64,000 bases of DNA from a bacterium (GCA_021822495.1 JAKAQO010000001.1:638808-702807), one strand, 5' to 3'; counted from the first letter of the stretch, positions 22,228 to 31,798 are shown. Notes: generated from the letters alone by a model not told the origin. A program made the numbers and translations.

Positions 22228-23454
22228 ATGAAACTTAATCGTGCCGGGCAAAACCTATTTCTACTCTTCTTGCTTACAGTATTTGTTCCAGCTTCAATAA
22301 AGGCTTCCCCATTCAAACGAATCGAAATCACCAAGACTAATAATTACTTTACGGGATTTAACTCCGACTCTTATCGAGCGGATGCCGTTAGCGAAGCATC
22401 CTTGAATAGTCTTCGCCAATATGTTGGTAAAAGAATTCGGCTTAATCCCAAGGATGATCCCGGCGTCATCATTCAGGCGTTGCAATGGGTTAGCCTTCAG
22501 TGGAAGCAAGATGGTGTGAATGAACCCAGAAAGGGAGAATCCGCTTTGGACATCCTTAAGGATGTCCATGAAAAAGGCCAGCGGTATCGTTGCGTCGAGT
22601 ATAGCTTGGTTCTTGTCGATATTCTTCGTTCCCTTGGCTATGTCAGTCGCAAGCTTTCTTTACGCTCCGTTGATGTCGCTTATGGCCCAGGAGCAGAAGG
22701 GCATATTGCCGTTGAGGTCTGGTCGAATCACCTTCAAAAATGGATTTTCATTGACCCCCAGTTCAGTATTTATCCCACCTATCGAGGCAGATATCTTGAC
22801 TACTATGAAATCTATCAATTGAAAAAACAAGGCAAGTTTTCCAAAATAAAATTTAACGTGACTCAGGGATATCAGAAGCGGCAGTCAAAATTTAACCTCC
22901 AAGGCTATCAGCGGGACTATCAGAAATTCTTAGCGCATTATTTTGGTTATATGGCAACGCCTATTGTCCATCTAGGGAAAAATTACAACTTGGTTCTAGA
23001 ATTGAACGGAAAACGGGAAACAATGACGTTTCAAGCCTCTCCTGAGGGAAATAATCTATTTACGCGCAATTGGCGCGACTTATATTTTGACGTGAACCGC
23101 ACTATGATCAATTTTCAATATCACCATGATGGGAAAAGCGATTATCAGGCGCTATTAAAACAGAATGGTATTGCCGTGCGGGGCGATAAAACTGATAAAG
23201 AAATAGAGGCAAAACTGGCCAAGCTTGAGCCCTTGTTCGCGGCCAAGCCGGATTTCAACGTCTCATTTCTCAATAATTCTCCTTGGCATTCTTACTACGA
23301 GTACCGATTCTCAGAACAAGGACCGTGGCTGAAGATTAAAGGCGACTCAATAATTTGGAATCTCAAATCAGGACGCAATGACCTCGAAGCGCGATCGGTC
23401 AATCGGATGGATATCCCGGGACCGACGACCTTCGTCCATATTCTTTACCGCTAA
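22228..23454 (+). CDS. Secreted transglutaminase-like (papain-fold) protein
   Basis: A 408-residue protein with an N-terminal signal peptide (LFLLFLLTVFVPASIKAS). A transglutaminase-like core spans about 75-205, with Cys in RYRCVEYSLVLVDILRSLG, His in EGHIAVEVW and Asp in FIDPQF, a complete Cys-His-Asp triad. The C-terminal 200 residues have no motif I recognise. More AT-rich than its neighbours and flanked by the nadC duplication, it has the look of acquired DNA. Such proteins are often envelope peptidases or crosslinkers; substrate unknown. Confidence 0.72.
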   Translation: MKLNRAGQNLFLLFLLTVFVPASIKASPFKRIEITKTNNYFTGFNSDSYRADAVSEASLNSLRQYVGKRIRLNPKDDPGVIIQALQWVSLQWKQDGVNEPRKGESALDILKDVHEKGQRYRCVEYSLVLVDILRSLGYVSRKLSLRSVDVAYGPGAEGHIAVEVWSNHLQKWIFIDPQFSIYPTYRGRYLDYYEIYQLKKQGKFSKIKFNVTQGYQKRQSKFNLQGYQRDYQKFLAHYFGYMATPIVHLGKNYNLVLELNGKRETMTFQASPEGNNLFTRNWRDLYFDVNRTMINFQYHHDGKSDYQALLKQNGIAVRGDKTDKEIEAKLAKLEPLFAAKPDFNVSFLNNSPWHSYYEYRFSEQGPWLKIKGDSIIWNLKSGRNDLEARSVNRMDIPGPTTFVHILYR

Positions 23455-23472
23455 AGGCAATACCTCTGAGAT

Positions 23473-23677
23473 CGATGATTTTCACTTGCGGGATTGAATC
23501 CACTTTTTGAAAAACCTGCTTGGCGATTTCGGTTCCGCAAATTATTCCGTCGGCTTTTAAAACGATGAAGCCTTGGATGTTTGCGTGGGGAGGAATAAAA
23601 AATCGGGTGGTTAAATCGCCGTTTTGGCCCAAATCTTCGGCCAAGGCTTTCTGGATAAGCCAATCAGGGGCTTTCAT
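23473..23677 (-). pseudogene. nadC: nadC 5' fragment (partial duplicate)
   Basis: The first 57 or so codons of nadC, starting MKAPDWLIQKALAEDLG, repeated next to uvrB. About 172 bases (23506-23677) match 20791-20963 with only three obvious differences. Beyond codon 57 similarity decays (QVKII still shared) and the frame runs into unrelated sequence. Its ATG overlaps the uvrB stop (ATGA), the arrangement of a true uvrB-nadC operon. Catalytic parts are missing, so it is non-functional. It marks the ancestral nadC position. Confidence 0.85.
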
Positions 23678-25671
23678 CTTTTTACCTTCTTTTTTGAGGC
23701 GGACATTTCTTTAAGCTCAAATAATTGATCTCTTAAAACTGCGGCCGTTTCAAAGTCGAGATTCTCAGCGGCGTCTTTCATGCGCTTCTCTATTTCCTCG
23801 GCGATGACCGGAATGTCTTTGGGCGCAAGCGGCTTTTCCGTTTCCTTTAATAAGGAAAGACCCTCGCGCTTGGCTTGAGACTCAAATTCCTCAAGTTCCG
23901 AAACGGCCCTGACGACGGTCTTAGGCGTAATCTTAAACTTCTGATTATATTCAACCTGTTTTTTGCGCCGCCTTTCCATCTCTGAAAGAGCCCTTTTCAT
24001 GGAACCGGTTTGGGAATCGGCATATAAGATGACCAAACTATTGACGTTTCTGGCCGCGCGCCCGGAAATTTGAATAAGAGTCGTTTCCGATCTCAAAAAT
24101 CCCTCGTGATCGGCGCCTAAAATTGCGACCAAGGACACCTCGGGGAGATCCAAACCTTCGCGGAGAAGATTAATACCGACCAAACAATCAAAAGCTCCGC
24201 GCCTCAAATCCTGGAGAATTTGGATTCTTTCCAATGGTTCAATATCGGAATGAAGATAACGCACTCGAATGCCTTTACTTCCCAGGTAATCCGCCAAATC
24301 CTCGGCGGTACGTTTGGTTAAAGTTGTGACCAGACTTCTTTCCCCTTTTTTTGCTTTTTCCTTAACCCGAGCGGTTAAATCCTCAATTTGACCTTCGGAG
24401 GGATGAATGATGATCTGTGGATCCACTAGCCCCGTCGGGCGAATAATCTGCTCGACAATTTCGCCTTTTGATTTCGTCAATTCATAAGGCCCAGGGGTGG
24501 CCGAGACAAAAATGGTTTGCTTGGCCAGGGATTCAAACTCGTCAAATTTAAGCGGGCGATTGTCCAGGGCTGAGGGGAGCCTGAACCCAAAATCAACCAA
24601 TGTTTGTTTTCGCGAGCGATCACCTTCATACATTCCGCGAATTTGAGGGACGGTCACATGGGACTCGTCAATAAAAAGAAGAGAGTCCTTGGGAAAGTAA
24701 TCTAAAAGACAAAATGGGCGTTCGCCCGGGGCCCGCCCCGACAAATGGCGAGAATAATTTTCGATTCCGTGACAAAAACCGACTTCTTTGAGCATCTCCA
24801 TATCATAGCGAGTTCGCTGTTCCAGCCGTTGGGCTTCAAGATTTTTTCCGCGAGCGTTAAGTTCTGCCACGCGCTCTTTCATTTCAGCCTCGATGAGTTT
24901 CAAGGCTTTAAAGCGGCTGATTTCATCGGTGACGAAGTGTTTGGCCGGATAAATCCAGAGGCTTGAAATATTTTTAAGCGTTCTTCCCGTCAGCGGGTCT
25001 AGTTCCGAAAGGCTCTTGATCAGCCCGTTTTCAAGAGACACCCTAACGGCTGTTTCCTGATAGGCCGGAAAAATATCGATGTTTCCCCCCTTCGCGCGAA
25101 ATTTCCCGCGGGTAAACTCGACTTCATTTCTCTCGTAATGAATGGAAACGAGTTGCTCAAAAAGTTTCATGCGCTCTTGGGTTTTTCCTTGTTCAAGATA
25201 AACCGAACTTTTTTCGTAATTTTCAGGAGAGCCGATGTTGTAGATGCAGGATACGGACGCGATGACAATCACATCCCTTCTGGAAGACAGCGCGCTGGTC
25301 GCTTTGAGACGCAATCGGTCGATGCGGTCGTTAATCGCGGAATCTTTTTCGATATAGGTGTCGGTTGAGGGCACATAGGCTTCCGGCTGATAATAATCGT
25401 AGTAAGAAATAAAAAATTCGACCGCATTTTCTGGGAAGAGAGATTTAAACTCGCTGTAGAGTTGGGCGGCCAGGGTTTTGTTGGGCGAAATGATGAGGGA
25501 CGGGCGGTCCATATTTTTAATGACATGGGCCGCGGTAAAGGTTTTTCCCGATCCCGTGACTCCTAAGAGAACCTGGGCCGGGGCGTTTTCCCTGATTCGG
25601 CGCGTCAAAGTTTCAATCGCCTGGGGTTGATCGCCCGCCGGTTTAAACGAAGACTTCAAATGAAAAGGCAT
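23674..25671 (-). CDS. uvrB: UvrABC system protein B
   Basis: The DNA-damage-loading helicase of nucleotide excision repair, 665 residues from the chosen ATG. Walker A is GVTGSGKTFTAA, the beta-hairpin region is YYDYYQPEAYVPSTDTYIEKD, and helicase motifs include SATPGPYEL and GRAARN. The C-terminal UVR domain binds UvrC. The start at 25671 gives the usual N-terminus (MPFHLKSSFKPAGDQPQAI); an ATG ten codons upstream is the alternative. Confidence 0.97.
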   Translation of the reverse strand: MPFHLKSSFKPAGDQPQAIETLTRRIRENAPAQVLLGVTGSGKTFTAAHVIKNMDRPSLIISPNKTLAAQLYSEFKSLFPENAVEFFISYYDYYQPEAYVPSTDTYIEKDSAINDRIDRLRLKATSALSSRRDVIVIASVSCIYNIGSPENYEKSSVYLEQGKTQERMKLFEQLVSIHYERNEVEFTRGKFRAKGGNIDIFPAYQETAVRVSLENGLIKSLSELDPLTGRTLKNISSLWIYPAKHFVTDEISRFKALKLIEAEMKERVAELNARGKNLEAQRLEQRTRYDMEMLKEVGFCHGIENYSRHLSGRAPGERPFCLLDYFPKDSLLFIDESHVTVPQIRGMYEGDRSRKQTLVDFGFRLPSALDNRPLKFDEFESLAKQTIFVSATPGPYELTKSKGEIVEQIIRPTGLVDPQIIIHPSEGQIEDLTARVKEKAKKGERSLVTTLTKRTAEDLADYLGSKGIRVRYLHSDIEPLERIQILQDLRRGAFDCLVGINLLREGLDLPEVSLVAILGADHEGFLRSETTLIQISGRAARNVNSLVILYADSQTGSMKRALSEMERRRKKQVEYNQKFKITPKTVVRAVSELEEFESQAKREGLSLLKETEKPLAPKDIPVIAEEIEKRMKDAAENLDFETAAVLRDQLFELKEMSASKKKVKR

Positions 25672-25800
25672 CTTTCTTATTATAATTGAAGTCTGCGACA
25701 TTTTTTTAATTTCATGAGCTTAAAATGAAGACGTAAATTAAATACAAGAAATTGCAATGAAACAATTATCGGCGTTATTTGGCGACAGAAATAAACAGTA

Positions 25801-26664
25801 ATGGACATCCGCGAGATATTTTCTCAAGGGCGCCCCGTCATTTCCTTTGAGTTTTTTCTTCCCAAAGCTCCGGAAAACCTCCCTGAGTTCATCGACAATC
25901 TCGAAGAGTTTAAGGCTCTTCATCCGGACTTTATCACGCTCACCTATGGAGCCGGAGGCTCCGAACAAGGCCGAACCATCGAGGCGGCCGGGCTCATCAA
26001 ATCCAAAACGGGGCTTGAAACCGTCTGCCATCTCACGGGAATCACCCACACGCAAGAGGAAATCGAGGAACGGTTAAAACGCCTTAAAGATATTGGTATC
26101 GGAAAGATTGTCGCGTTGCGGGGAGATATCCCAAAGGGAAATCCCTCCCTTCCGGGTCGTTTCCCGCACGCTAGTGATCTCATCGAAATGATCCGGGAAA
26201 TGGGAGGCTTTCAAATCGCGGCGGCGGGTTATCCGGAAACCCATCCCGAGGCAAAATCTCCCGAATCGGATATTTTCTATCTCTCGGAGAAAGTTCGCGC
26301 CGGGGCGGATTGGATCATTACCCAAATTTTTTTTGACAACAAGGATTATTTTGATTTCGCCAAACGCGCAAAGGCCGCCGGAATTTCCCGTCCCATCATT
26401 CCGGGGATAATGCCGGTTACGAATTTCGCGCAGCTCAAGCGTTTTTCCTCCCTTTGCGGGACGAAAATCCCAGAAATAATGGCCCAGGAACTCAAAAAAA
26501 TAGAAAATGAGCCCGAAGCCGTCGTCCAATACGGAATTCAATGGGCAAGCCGCCAGGCGCGCGGGCTTTTAGAGGGAGGGGCCCCCGGCATCCATTTTTT
26601 CACGCTCAACCGCAGCCACTCGACCGCCGAGGTATTGCGGCAAATTAGGCAGAAAACCGTCTAA
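25801..26664 (+). CDS. metF: 5,10-Methylenetetrahydrofolate reductase
   Basis: A 287-residue FAD enzyme that reduces methylene-THF to methyl-THF, the methyl donor for MetH just downstream. Family features are the N-terminal SFEFFLPKAPEN (catalytic Glu region), LTYGAGGSE, ALRGDIPKG and QIFFDN. The gene lies 58 bases before metH on the same strand, so the two probably form one methionine operon. The 100-base leader shows no recognisable SAM or cobalamin riboswitch. Confidence 0.96.
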   Translation: MDIREIFSQGRPVISFEFFLPKAPENLPEFIDNLEEFKALHPDFITLTYGAGGSEQGRTIEAAGLIKSKTGLETVCHLTGITHTQEEIEERLKRLKDIGIGKIVALRGDIPKGNPSLPGRFPHASDLIEMIREMGGFQIAAAGYPETHPEAKSPESDIFYLSEKVRAGADWIITQIFFDNKDYFDFAKRAKAAGISRPIIPGIMPVTNFAQLKRFSSLCGTKIPEIMAQELKKIENEPEAVVQYGIQWASRQARGLLEGGAPGIHFFTLNRSHSTAEVLRQIRQKTV

Positions 26665-26722
26665 AATTATTTCGTGAAATATGAGCCTGAAGAAAAGCGA
26701 GTTTTGATAAAATAAATTCTTC

Positions 26723-29700
26723 ATGGAAGCTTCCCTTAAAGACGCTCTTGGCCGCCGAGTTTTGATTTTAGACGGCGCGATGGGAACCTTGATCCAAGAG
26801 GCCCGCCTTTCGCCGGATGATTTTGGTGGACACGCGCTTGAGGGATGCAATGAAAATCTGGTTTTGACGAGACCCGATCTCATAGAACAAATTCATGAAA
26901 AATATCTCGAGGCCGGGGCCGATATCATCGAGACTAACACCTTCGGGGCCATCCCCTACGTTTTGGCGGAATACGGGCTTGCGGAAAAAACAAGGGAAAT
27001 CGCAATCCGGGCGGTTCAGATCGCCAAACAAGCCGCCGCGAAATACGCGAGTCCCCATCGCCCGCGCTTCGTGGCCGGGGCCTTGGGTCCGGGCACGAAA
27101 ACGATTAGCTTAGCCGGCGGGATTACCTTTGACGAGGTTTCAAGGGCCTATCAAGAATCGGTCTTGGGTTTAATCGAGGGCGGCGCGGATTTGATTTTGC
27201 TTGAAACCCAGCAAGATACGCTGAACGTCAAGGCGGAATTGATTGGGCTTGACCGGGCTTTTCAAATAGCGGGCGCGTCCCTGCCCGTGATTGTTTCCGT
27301 CTCCATTGAATCTTCCCAAACGATGCTGGCGGGGCAAACCATTGAAGCCCTATATGATTCCTTATCTCATTTGGATCTTTTGGCGATAGGCCTTAACTGC
27401 GCGACCGGTCCGGAATTCATGGCCGATCACCTGCGGACATTATCCGGAATTTCGCGTTTTCCCGTTATTTGTTATCCCAATGCCGGGCTCCCCGACGAAC
27501 ACGGACATTATCACGAGTCTCCCGATAAAATGGCGGAGGTCTTGGGACGTTACTTAAAAGAAGGTTGGATCAACATTGTGGGCGGATGTTGCGGGACGAC
27601 TCCGGAACATATTCGGCGCATCGCCTCCATCGCCCAAGGAGTTTCTCCCTCAACCTCGCGGACAAATCTGCAAAGAAACGCGGTTTCTGGACTAGAATCC
27701 CTGGTCCTCGTTGAGGAAGAACGGCCCTATTTAGTGGGAGAAAGGACCAATGTGATCGGTTCGCGCGCGTTTAAGGATTTAATTTCTCAAGGACGTTATG
27801 ACGAGGCCTCCGAAATTGGGCGCGCGCAAGCCAAAAATGGGGCGCACATCCTGGACGTTTGTCTGGCGAACCCCGATCGGGAGGAAATGGAGGATATGGA
27901 ACGCTTTATCCCGAGCATTTCCCATAAAATTAAAATTCCGATCATGATTGATTCGACCGATACCACGGTCGTGGAGGCGGCTTTAAAGAGAACTCCGGGG
28001 CGTTCCATCATCAACTCGATTAATCTTGAAGACGGAGAGGAGCGCTTTGAAAAAATTGTTCCGCTGATCAAGCGTTACGGCGCCGCCGTGGTTGTGGGGA
28101 CCATCGACGAGGATAAAACCCAGGGAATGGCGCTCAGTCGCGAGAGAAAACTCCAGATCGCCTTAAGAAGCCGGGACTTGCTCACGAAAGAATATGGCCT
28201 CAAGGATGAGGATCTGATTTTTGATCCCTTGGTCTTCCCCGCCGCGACCGGAGATAAGAATTATTGGGGTTCCGCCATCGAGACCATCGAGGGCGTGCGC
28301 TTGATTAAAAAGGAAATCCCGAAATCAAGGACGATCCTGGGAATTTCCAATGTTTCGTTCGGCCTTCCACCCGCCGCCCGAGAGGTTTTAAACGCGGTTT
28401 TCCTTCATCAATGCGTTCTCGCTGGGCTGGATTTGGCGATTGTCAATACCGAAAAATTGGCGCGTTACGCGTCTTTAAATGAGGAGGAAAAATTCTCGGC
28501 CCTTAATCTTTTGTCCTGGAAGGGACCCGGCGATTCGCGCTATCCCCAGGGTTTTGACGCGGTTCAGGATTTTTCCTCGCGATTTCAAAAGCCCCGTGAA
28601 AACTCAAAAACCGGGGATCAAAAATCAGAGCTTCCGGTTCCGGATCGTTTGGCGCGAAATATCGTGGATGGATCCCGAGTCGGGCTAGAAGCGGATTTAG
28701 ACGAGATGCTCAAAACCCTTTCTCCCCTTGAGATTATCAACGGCCCTTTGATGAGTGGAATGGACGAGGTTGGGAAACTTTTCGCTTCAAATCGGATGAT
28801 TGTCGCCGAGGTTTTGCAGTCAGCCGAGGTGATGAAGGCGGCGGTTAGCTATCTTGAGCCTAGGATGGATCAATCGCAGCTTGTTTCCCGCGGACGAGTG
28901 GTTTTGGCCACGGTCAAGGGAGACGTTCATGATATAGGGAAAAATTTGGTCCACATTATTTTTAAAAATAATGGCTATGAGATCATTGATTTGGGTATTC
29001 GAGTTTCCCCGGAAACCTTAATCGAGGCCGTGAAAGAAAAATCTCCGCATATAGTCGGTCTTTCAGGGCTTTTAGTTAAATCCACCCAGCAGATGGCGGC
29101 GACGGCCTCTGATTTAGAGGCCGAGGGAATTTCCGTTCCCATTCTCGTTGGAGGAGCGGCCTTGTCTCCCAAATTCGTCGCCTCTAAAATCGCGCCCATT
29201 TATTCAGCTCCCGTTTTTTACGCCAAAGACGCGATGTCGGGCCTTGACATCGCCAATCGTTTCCAAGACGCCTCTGCCAGAGAGGCTCTTTTGGAAAAGA
29301 ATAGGGAAATACAAACCCATTTATCAAAAATGAACGGAGTTCCTTCCGAACGCTCTCCCATGGTTGTCGATAATAAGAAAATATTATCCCGCGATCATTC
29401 CATTCCCATTCCGACGGATTTTGTCCCACGCATTCTCTTGGACTTTTCTCTTGAAAAAATTTTCTCCTATATTAATCCCGTGATGCTTTATGGAAAACAT
29501 CTGGGTCTTAAGGGTGTGGAGGCGAAAATCAAGGAAAAAGATCCCAAGGCCTTGGACTTAATCCTTAAGGTATCGGAACTCCAAAGAGAAGTGATTTCAA
29601 AAAAACAAATGTCCGCTAAAGCCGTTTATCGGTTTTTTAGGGCGGATTCGAATGGGGAATCCTTGAATCTTTACGATCCGAGGAGTCTCAATGTTCTTGA

Positions 29701-30208
29701 AACCTTCGTCTTTCCACGCCAAAATTCAGGGGAGGGCTTGTGTCTATCCGATTTTACGGAGCCTAAAGGGTCAGGGAAAAAGGATTTCGTGGCCCTTTTC
29801 GCGCTCAGTTGTGGATTTGGTGTTCGGAAACTCTCGGAGTTGTATCGCGATCGCGGGGAATATTTTAAATCCCATGCCCTCCAAGCCCTGGCCATTGAAT
29901 CGGCCGAAGCTTTCGCCGAACTTCTGCATGAAAAAATCCGCTCCGAGTGGGGGTTTCCCGACCCTTCAACAATGACTCTGAAGGAAAAATTCCAGGCCAG
30001 GTATCGAGGACTGAGGGTGAGCTTTGGTTATCCCGCTTGCCCAAACCTGGAGGATCAGGAAAAACTTTTTCGGCTATTGGATGTCGAAAATTCCATCGGC
30101 GTGAAGCTGACCGAGGGCTTCATGATGGAGCCGGAGGCCAGCGTCTCGGCCTTAGTCTTCCATCATCCGGAGGCGCGCTATTTCGCCGTTTCTCCGCCCT
30201 CGGTTTAG
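26723..30208 (+). CDS. metH: Cobalamin-dependent methionine synthase
   Basis: A full-length 1161-residue MetH. Order of domains: homocysteine-binding barrel (about 1-310, zinc cysteines in GLNCATGP and VGGCCGT), pterin-binding barrel (about 330-600, VGERTNVIGSRAF), B12-binding cap and Rossmann region (about 640-870, with the cobalt-ligating His in GDVHDIGKNLV), and a C-terminal SAM-dependent reactivation domain (about 900-1160, RFSFGYPACP-like RVSFGYPACPN). It methylates homocysteine with methyl-THF. It shows that the cell uses cobamides, relevant to the MtrA-like protein at 3530-4693. Confidence 0.97.
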   Translation: MEASLKDALGRRVLILDGAMGTLIQEARLSPDDFGGHALEGCNENLVLTRPDLIEQIHEKYLEAGADIIETNTFGAIPYVLAEYGLAEKTREIAIRAVQIAKQAAAKYASPHRPRFVAGALGPGTKTISLAGGITFDEVSRAYQESVLGLIEGGADLILLETQQDTLNVKAELIGLDRAFQIAGASLPVIVSVSIESSQTMLAGQTIEALYDSLSHLDLLAIGLNCATGPEFMADHLRTLSGISRFPVICYPNAGLPDEHGHYHESPDKMAEVLGRYLKEGWINIVGGCCGTTPEHIRRIASIAQGVSPSTSRTNLQRNAVSGLESLVLVEEERPYLVGERTNVIGSRAFKDLISQGRYDEASEIGRAQAKNGAHILDVCLANPDREEMEDMERFIPSISHKIKIPIMIDSTDTTVVEAALKRTPGRSIINSINLEDGEERFEKIVPLIKRYGAAVVVGTIDEDKTQGMALSRERKLQIALRSRDLLTKEYGLKDEDLIFDPLVFPAATGDKNYWGSAIETIEGVRLIKKEIPKSRTILGISNVSFGLPPAAREVLNAVFLHQCVLAGLDLAIVNTEKLARYASLNEEEKFSALNLLSWKGPGDSRYPQGFDAVQDFSSRFQKPRENSKTGDQKSELPVPDRLARNIVDGSRVGLEADLDEMLKTLSPLEIINGPLMSGMDEVGKLFASNRMIVAEVLQSAEVMKAAVSYLEPRMDQSQLVSRGRVVLATVKGDVHDIGKNLVHIIFKNNGYEIIDLGIRVSPETLIEAVKEKSPHIVGLSGLLVKSTQQMAATASDLEAEGISVPILVGGAALSPKFVASKIAPIYSAPVFYAKDAMSGLDIANRFQDASAREALLEKNREIQTHLSKMNGVPSERSPMVVDNKKILSRDHSIPIPTDFVPRILLDFSLEKIFSYINPVMLYGKHLGLKGVEAKIKEKDPKALDLILKVSELQREVISKKQMSAKAVYRFFRADSNGESLNLYDPRSLNVLETFVFPRQNSGEGLCLSDFTEPKGSGKKDFVALFALSCGFGVRKLSELYRDRGEYFKSHALQALAIESAEAFAELLHEKIRSEWGFPDPSTMTLKEKFQARYRGLRVSFGYPACPNLEDQEKLFRLLDVENSIGVKLTEGFMMEPEASVSALVFHHPEARYFAVSPPSV

Positions 30209-30265
30209 ATTTCGCGACACTTTTTCTAGCTTTCATGCGTCTAAAAGGTATTCTTGGTTATTAAT

Positions 30266-30304
30266 CCGGCCTTAAACTCCTATGCGCGTGGGGGTTAAGA
30301 CCGG
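30266..30304 (+). other. Leader hairpin before the second ECF sigma gene
   Basis: CCGGCCTTAAACTCC (30266-30280) pairs with GGGGGTTAAGACCGG (30290-30304) at 13 of 15 positions, including one G-U, with a 9-base loop. The right arm ends inside the strong ribosome-binding site GGAGGAG (30303-30309). It could terminate metH readthrough (no T-run) or control access to the sigma gene's ribosome site. Confidence 0.55.
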
Positions 30305-30315
30305 AGGAGACTTTT

Positions 30316-30882
30316 ATCAGCGATTTAGAGATTGTCAGAAAGATTCGAAAGGGCCATTCCGATTTATACGCGGAATTGATGCGCCGGCATTATCCAAAAA
30401 TTTTTTGCCTTTGCTTGTCGCTTCTCAAAGACCGCTCTCTTGCCGATGACGCTACCCAAGAATCTTTTATCAAGGCGTATCATTCGCTCGACCAATTTAG
30501 GGAAGATTCTTCTTTTTCGACCTGGATTCACCGTATCGCGGTCAACCGCTGCTTGGATTTAACTCGTCTTAAGGCCCGTGAAAAGGAAGATTCCTTGGAT
30601 ACAATACTTGAAAATTCTGGGGGGCATTCTTTTCAAGAATTAGAGAGCTCTCTCTATCTTGAGTCCTCGCTCATTAATTCTGATTTGGTTGAGAAAATCA
30701 TGGCTCGTTTGCCGGTGGAATATCGTTTGATTCTCATTTTGCGCGAGATGCAGGGATTTAATTATCAGGAAATCGCCCAGGTTTTAGAATGCAGTCTTGA
30801 TTCGGTCAAAGCCCGTCTGCGCCGGGCGCGCCTTGCTTGCGGGGAGATTATCCGACACTTTCAGATGGCGGGATACGTCTAA
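30316..30882 (+). CDS. ECF sigma factor with apparent non-canonical start
   Basis: An ECF sigma factor controlling the efflux genes that follow. Region 2 reads YAELMRRHYPKIFCLCLSLL and ADDATQESFIKAYHSL, region 4 LPVEYRLILILREMQGFNYQEIAQVL. Homology begins at SDLEIVRKIRKGHSDLYAEL, upstream of the first conventional start (TTG at 30376). The only well-placed initiator after the strong GGAGGAG site is ATC at 30316, six bases away, giving 188 residues. Either a rare ATC start is used, or the annotated base sequence hides an ATG, or a shorter TTG-started protein is made. A zf-HC2 anti-sigma gene follows after 22 bases. Confidence 0.85.
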   Translation: MSDLEIVRKIRKGHSDLYAELMRRHYPKIFCLCLSLLKDRSLADDATQESFIKAYHSLDQFREDSSFSTWIHRIAVNRCLDLTRLKAREKEDSLDTILENSGGHSFQELESSLYLESSLINSDLVEKIMARLPVEYRLILILREMQGFNYQEIAQVLECSLDSVKARLRRARLACGEIIRHFQMAGYV

Positions 30883-30904
30883 CTAGGAGAACGGAGTTAC
30901 TTCG

Positions 30905-31366
30905 ATGGAACACAGAGAAATTAGGGAGAACCTGGGGGCTTTTCAAGATGGAGAATTGTCTCCCAAGGAAAGGCTTGAAATTTCAGCTCATCTTGATGTT
31001 TGCCCGGAATGCCGGGAGCTTCAGAAAAGTTGGCAAAAAATTTCAGAGACCTTATTTCATTCCCGGAGTTTTGTATCCCAACAAGAGACCGAACAATTTG
31101 TCGCTCAAACCATGGCCAAAATTGTTCCTTTTCCTTCCGGGGAACTTTGGGTTCTCTCCAAACCGTTATGGGCGTGGTTGACTCCAGTCCTTGAACTGGG
31201 TTTTGCCGCTGCGCTTTTCTTGGCCGTTCTTGGAAACTCGGATCGCTTGGCTTCTCCGGATACGCTTCTTCTTTTGGGTTCCAATAAGGATATGGCGGAG
31301 TTCATATTGCCTCCGGCGAGCACGCATGGGCCAAATTGGTTTAATTTATTATTGGAGGGAAAATGA
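30905..31366 (+). CDS. Zinc-finger anti-sigma factor with one membrane helix
   Basis: A 153-residue anti-sigma factor. The zf-HC2 signature HLDVCPEC (H-x3-C-x2-C) lies at about 29-36 after an FQDGELSPKER stretch typical of the fold. A single transmembrane helix is at about 98-115 and a short periplasmic tail follows. It should hold the preceding ECF sigma at the membrane until an envelope signal arrives. It overlaps the Spy-like gene by four bases. Confidence 0.87.
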   Translation: MEHREIRENLGAFQDGELSPKERLEISAHLDVCPECRELQKSWQKISETLFHSRSFVSQQETEQFVAQTMAKIVPFPSGELWVLSKPLWAWLTPVLELGFAAALFLAVLGNSDRLASPDTLLLLGSNKDMAEFILPPASTHGPNWFNLLLEGK

Positions 31367-31776
31367 GGACTTCTTGGAATCATATTTTACTGGCCTTTTG
31401 CGCCGGTCTTTTGATGGGAGGGTGGGCTGGGGTGCGCCATGAGAAGGCTATCCTCCATCAGTTCTGGTCTCGTGGGCCGGAGACTCAAAAAATTTTGGCG
31501 AAGCTCAGTCGGAAACTGGATTTAAACCCGCAACAAGAAGAGCAAGTTCGGCTTCTCTTAGAATCTAAGCGCGAGAAAATTTTGTTTCTTCATCAACAGA
31601 TGAGGGCCCAATTCGAAGCCTTGCGCCTTTCCATGCGCGCGGGCATTGCCCAAATTTTAAACCCAAAACAAAAAGAAAAATTTACCCAGATGACTCAAAA
31701 ATGGGACAAGCGTCATCCTTGGGTTGCGCCGAGTTCCGTTAAGGTTTCTTCGGGAATTTCACTTTCCCCTCCTTAA
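31363..31776 (+). CDS. Spy/CpxP/ZraP-like periplasmic stress sensor-chaperone
   Basis: A 137-residue protein with an N-terminal anchor or signal (HILLAFCAGLLMGGWAG) and a long helical region with LDLNPQQEEQVRLLLESK and LNPKQKEKFTQM. The paired LT/LNPxQ motifs characterise Spy/CpxP and the periplasmic heavy-metal sensor family. Placed between an anti-sigma factor and an efflux pump, it may be the periplasmic sensor of the module, as CnrX is for CnrYH. No cysteine-rich metal site; ligand unknown. Confidence 0.75.
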   Translation: MRTSWNHILLAFCAGLLMGGWAGVRHEKAILHQFWSRGPETQKILAKLSRKLDLNPQQEEQVRLLLESKREKILFLHQQMRAQFEALRLSMRAGIAQILNPKQKEKFTQMTQKWDKRHPWVAPSSVKVSSGISLSPP

Positions 31777-31780
31777 GTCT

Positions 31781-31789
31781 TGGTATAAT
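31781..31789 (+). promoter_or_regulatory. Extended -10 promoter before the tolC-like gene
   Basis: TGG directly followed by TATAAT (31784-31789) is an extended -10 element. No good -35 is seen 17 bases upstream. The start site would fall near 31796, just before the GTG at 31799, so the transcript would be nearly leaderless. It would give the pump genes basal expression independent of the ECF sigma. Confidence 0.5.
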
Positions 31790-31798
31790 GAGTGAAAC

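Noticed and set aside
25702-25800. Cobalamin or SAM riboswitch before metF-metH
   Set aside because: The leader is about 100 bases, AT-rich and shows no conserved B12-box or SAM-box sequence or strong multi-stem structure.
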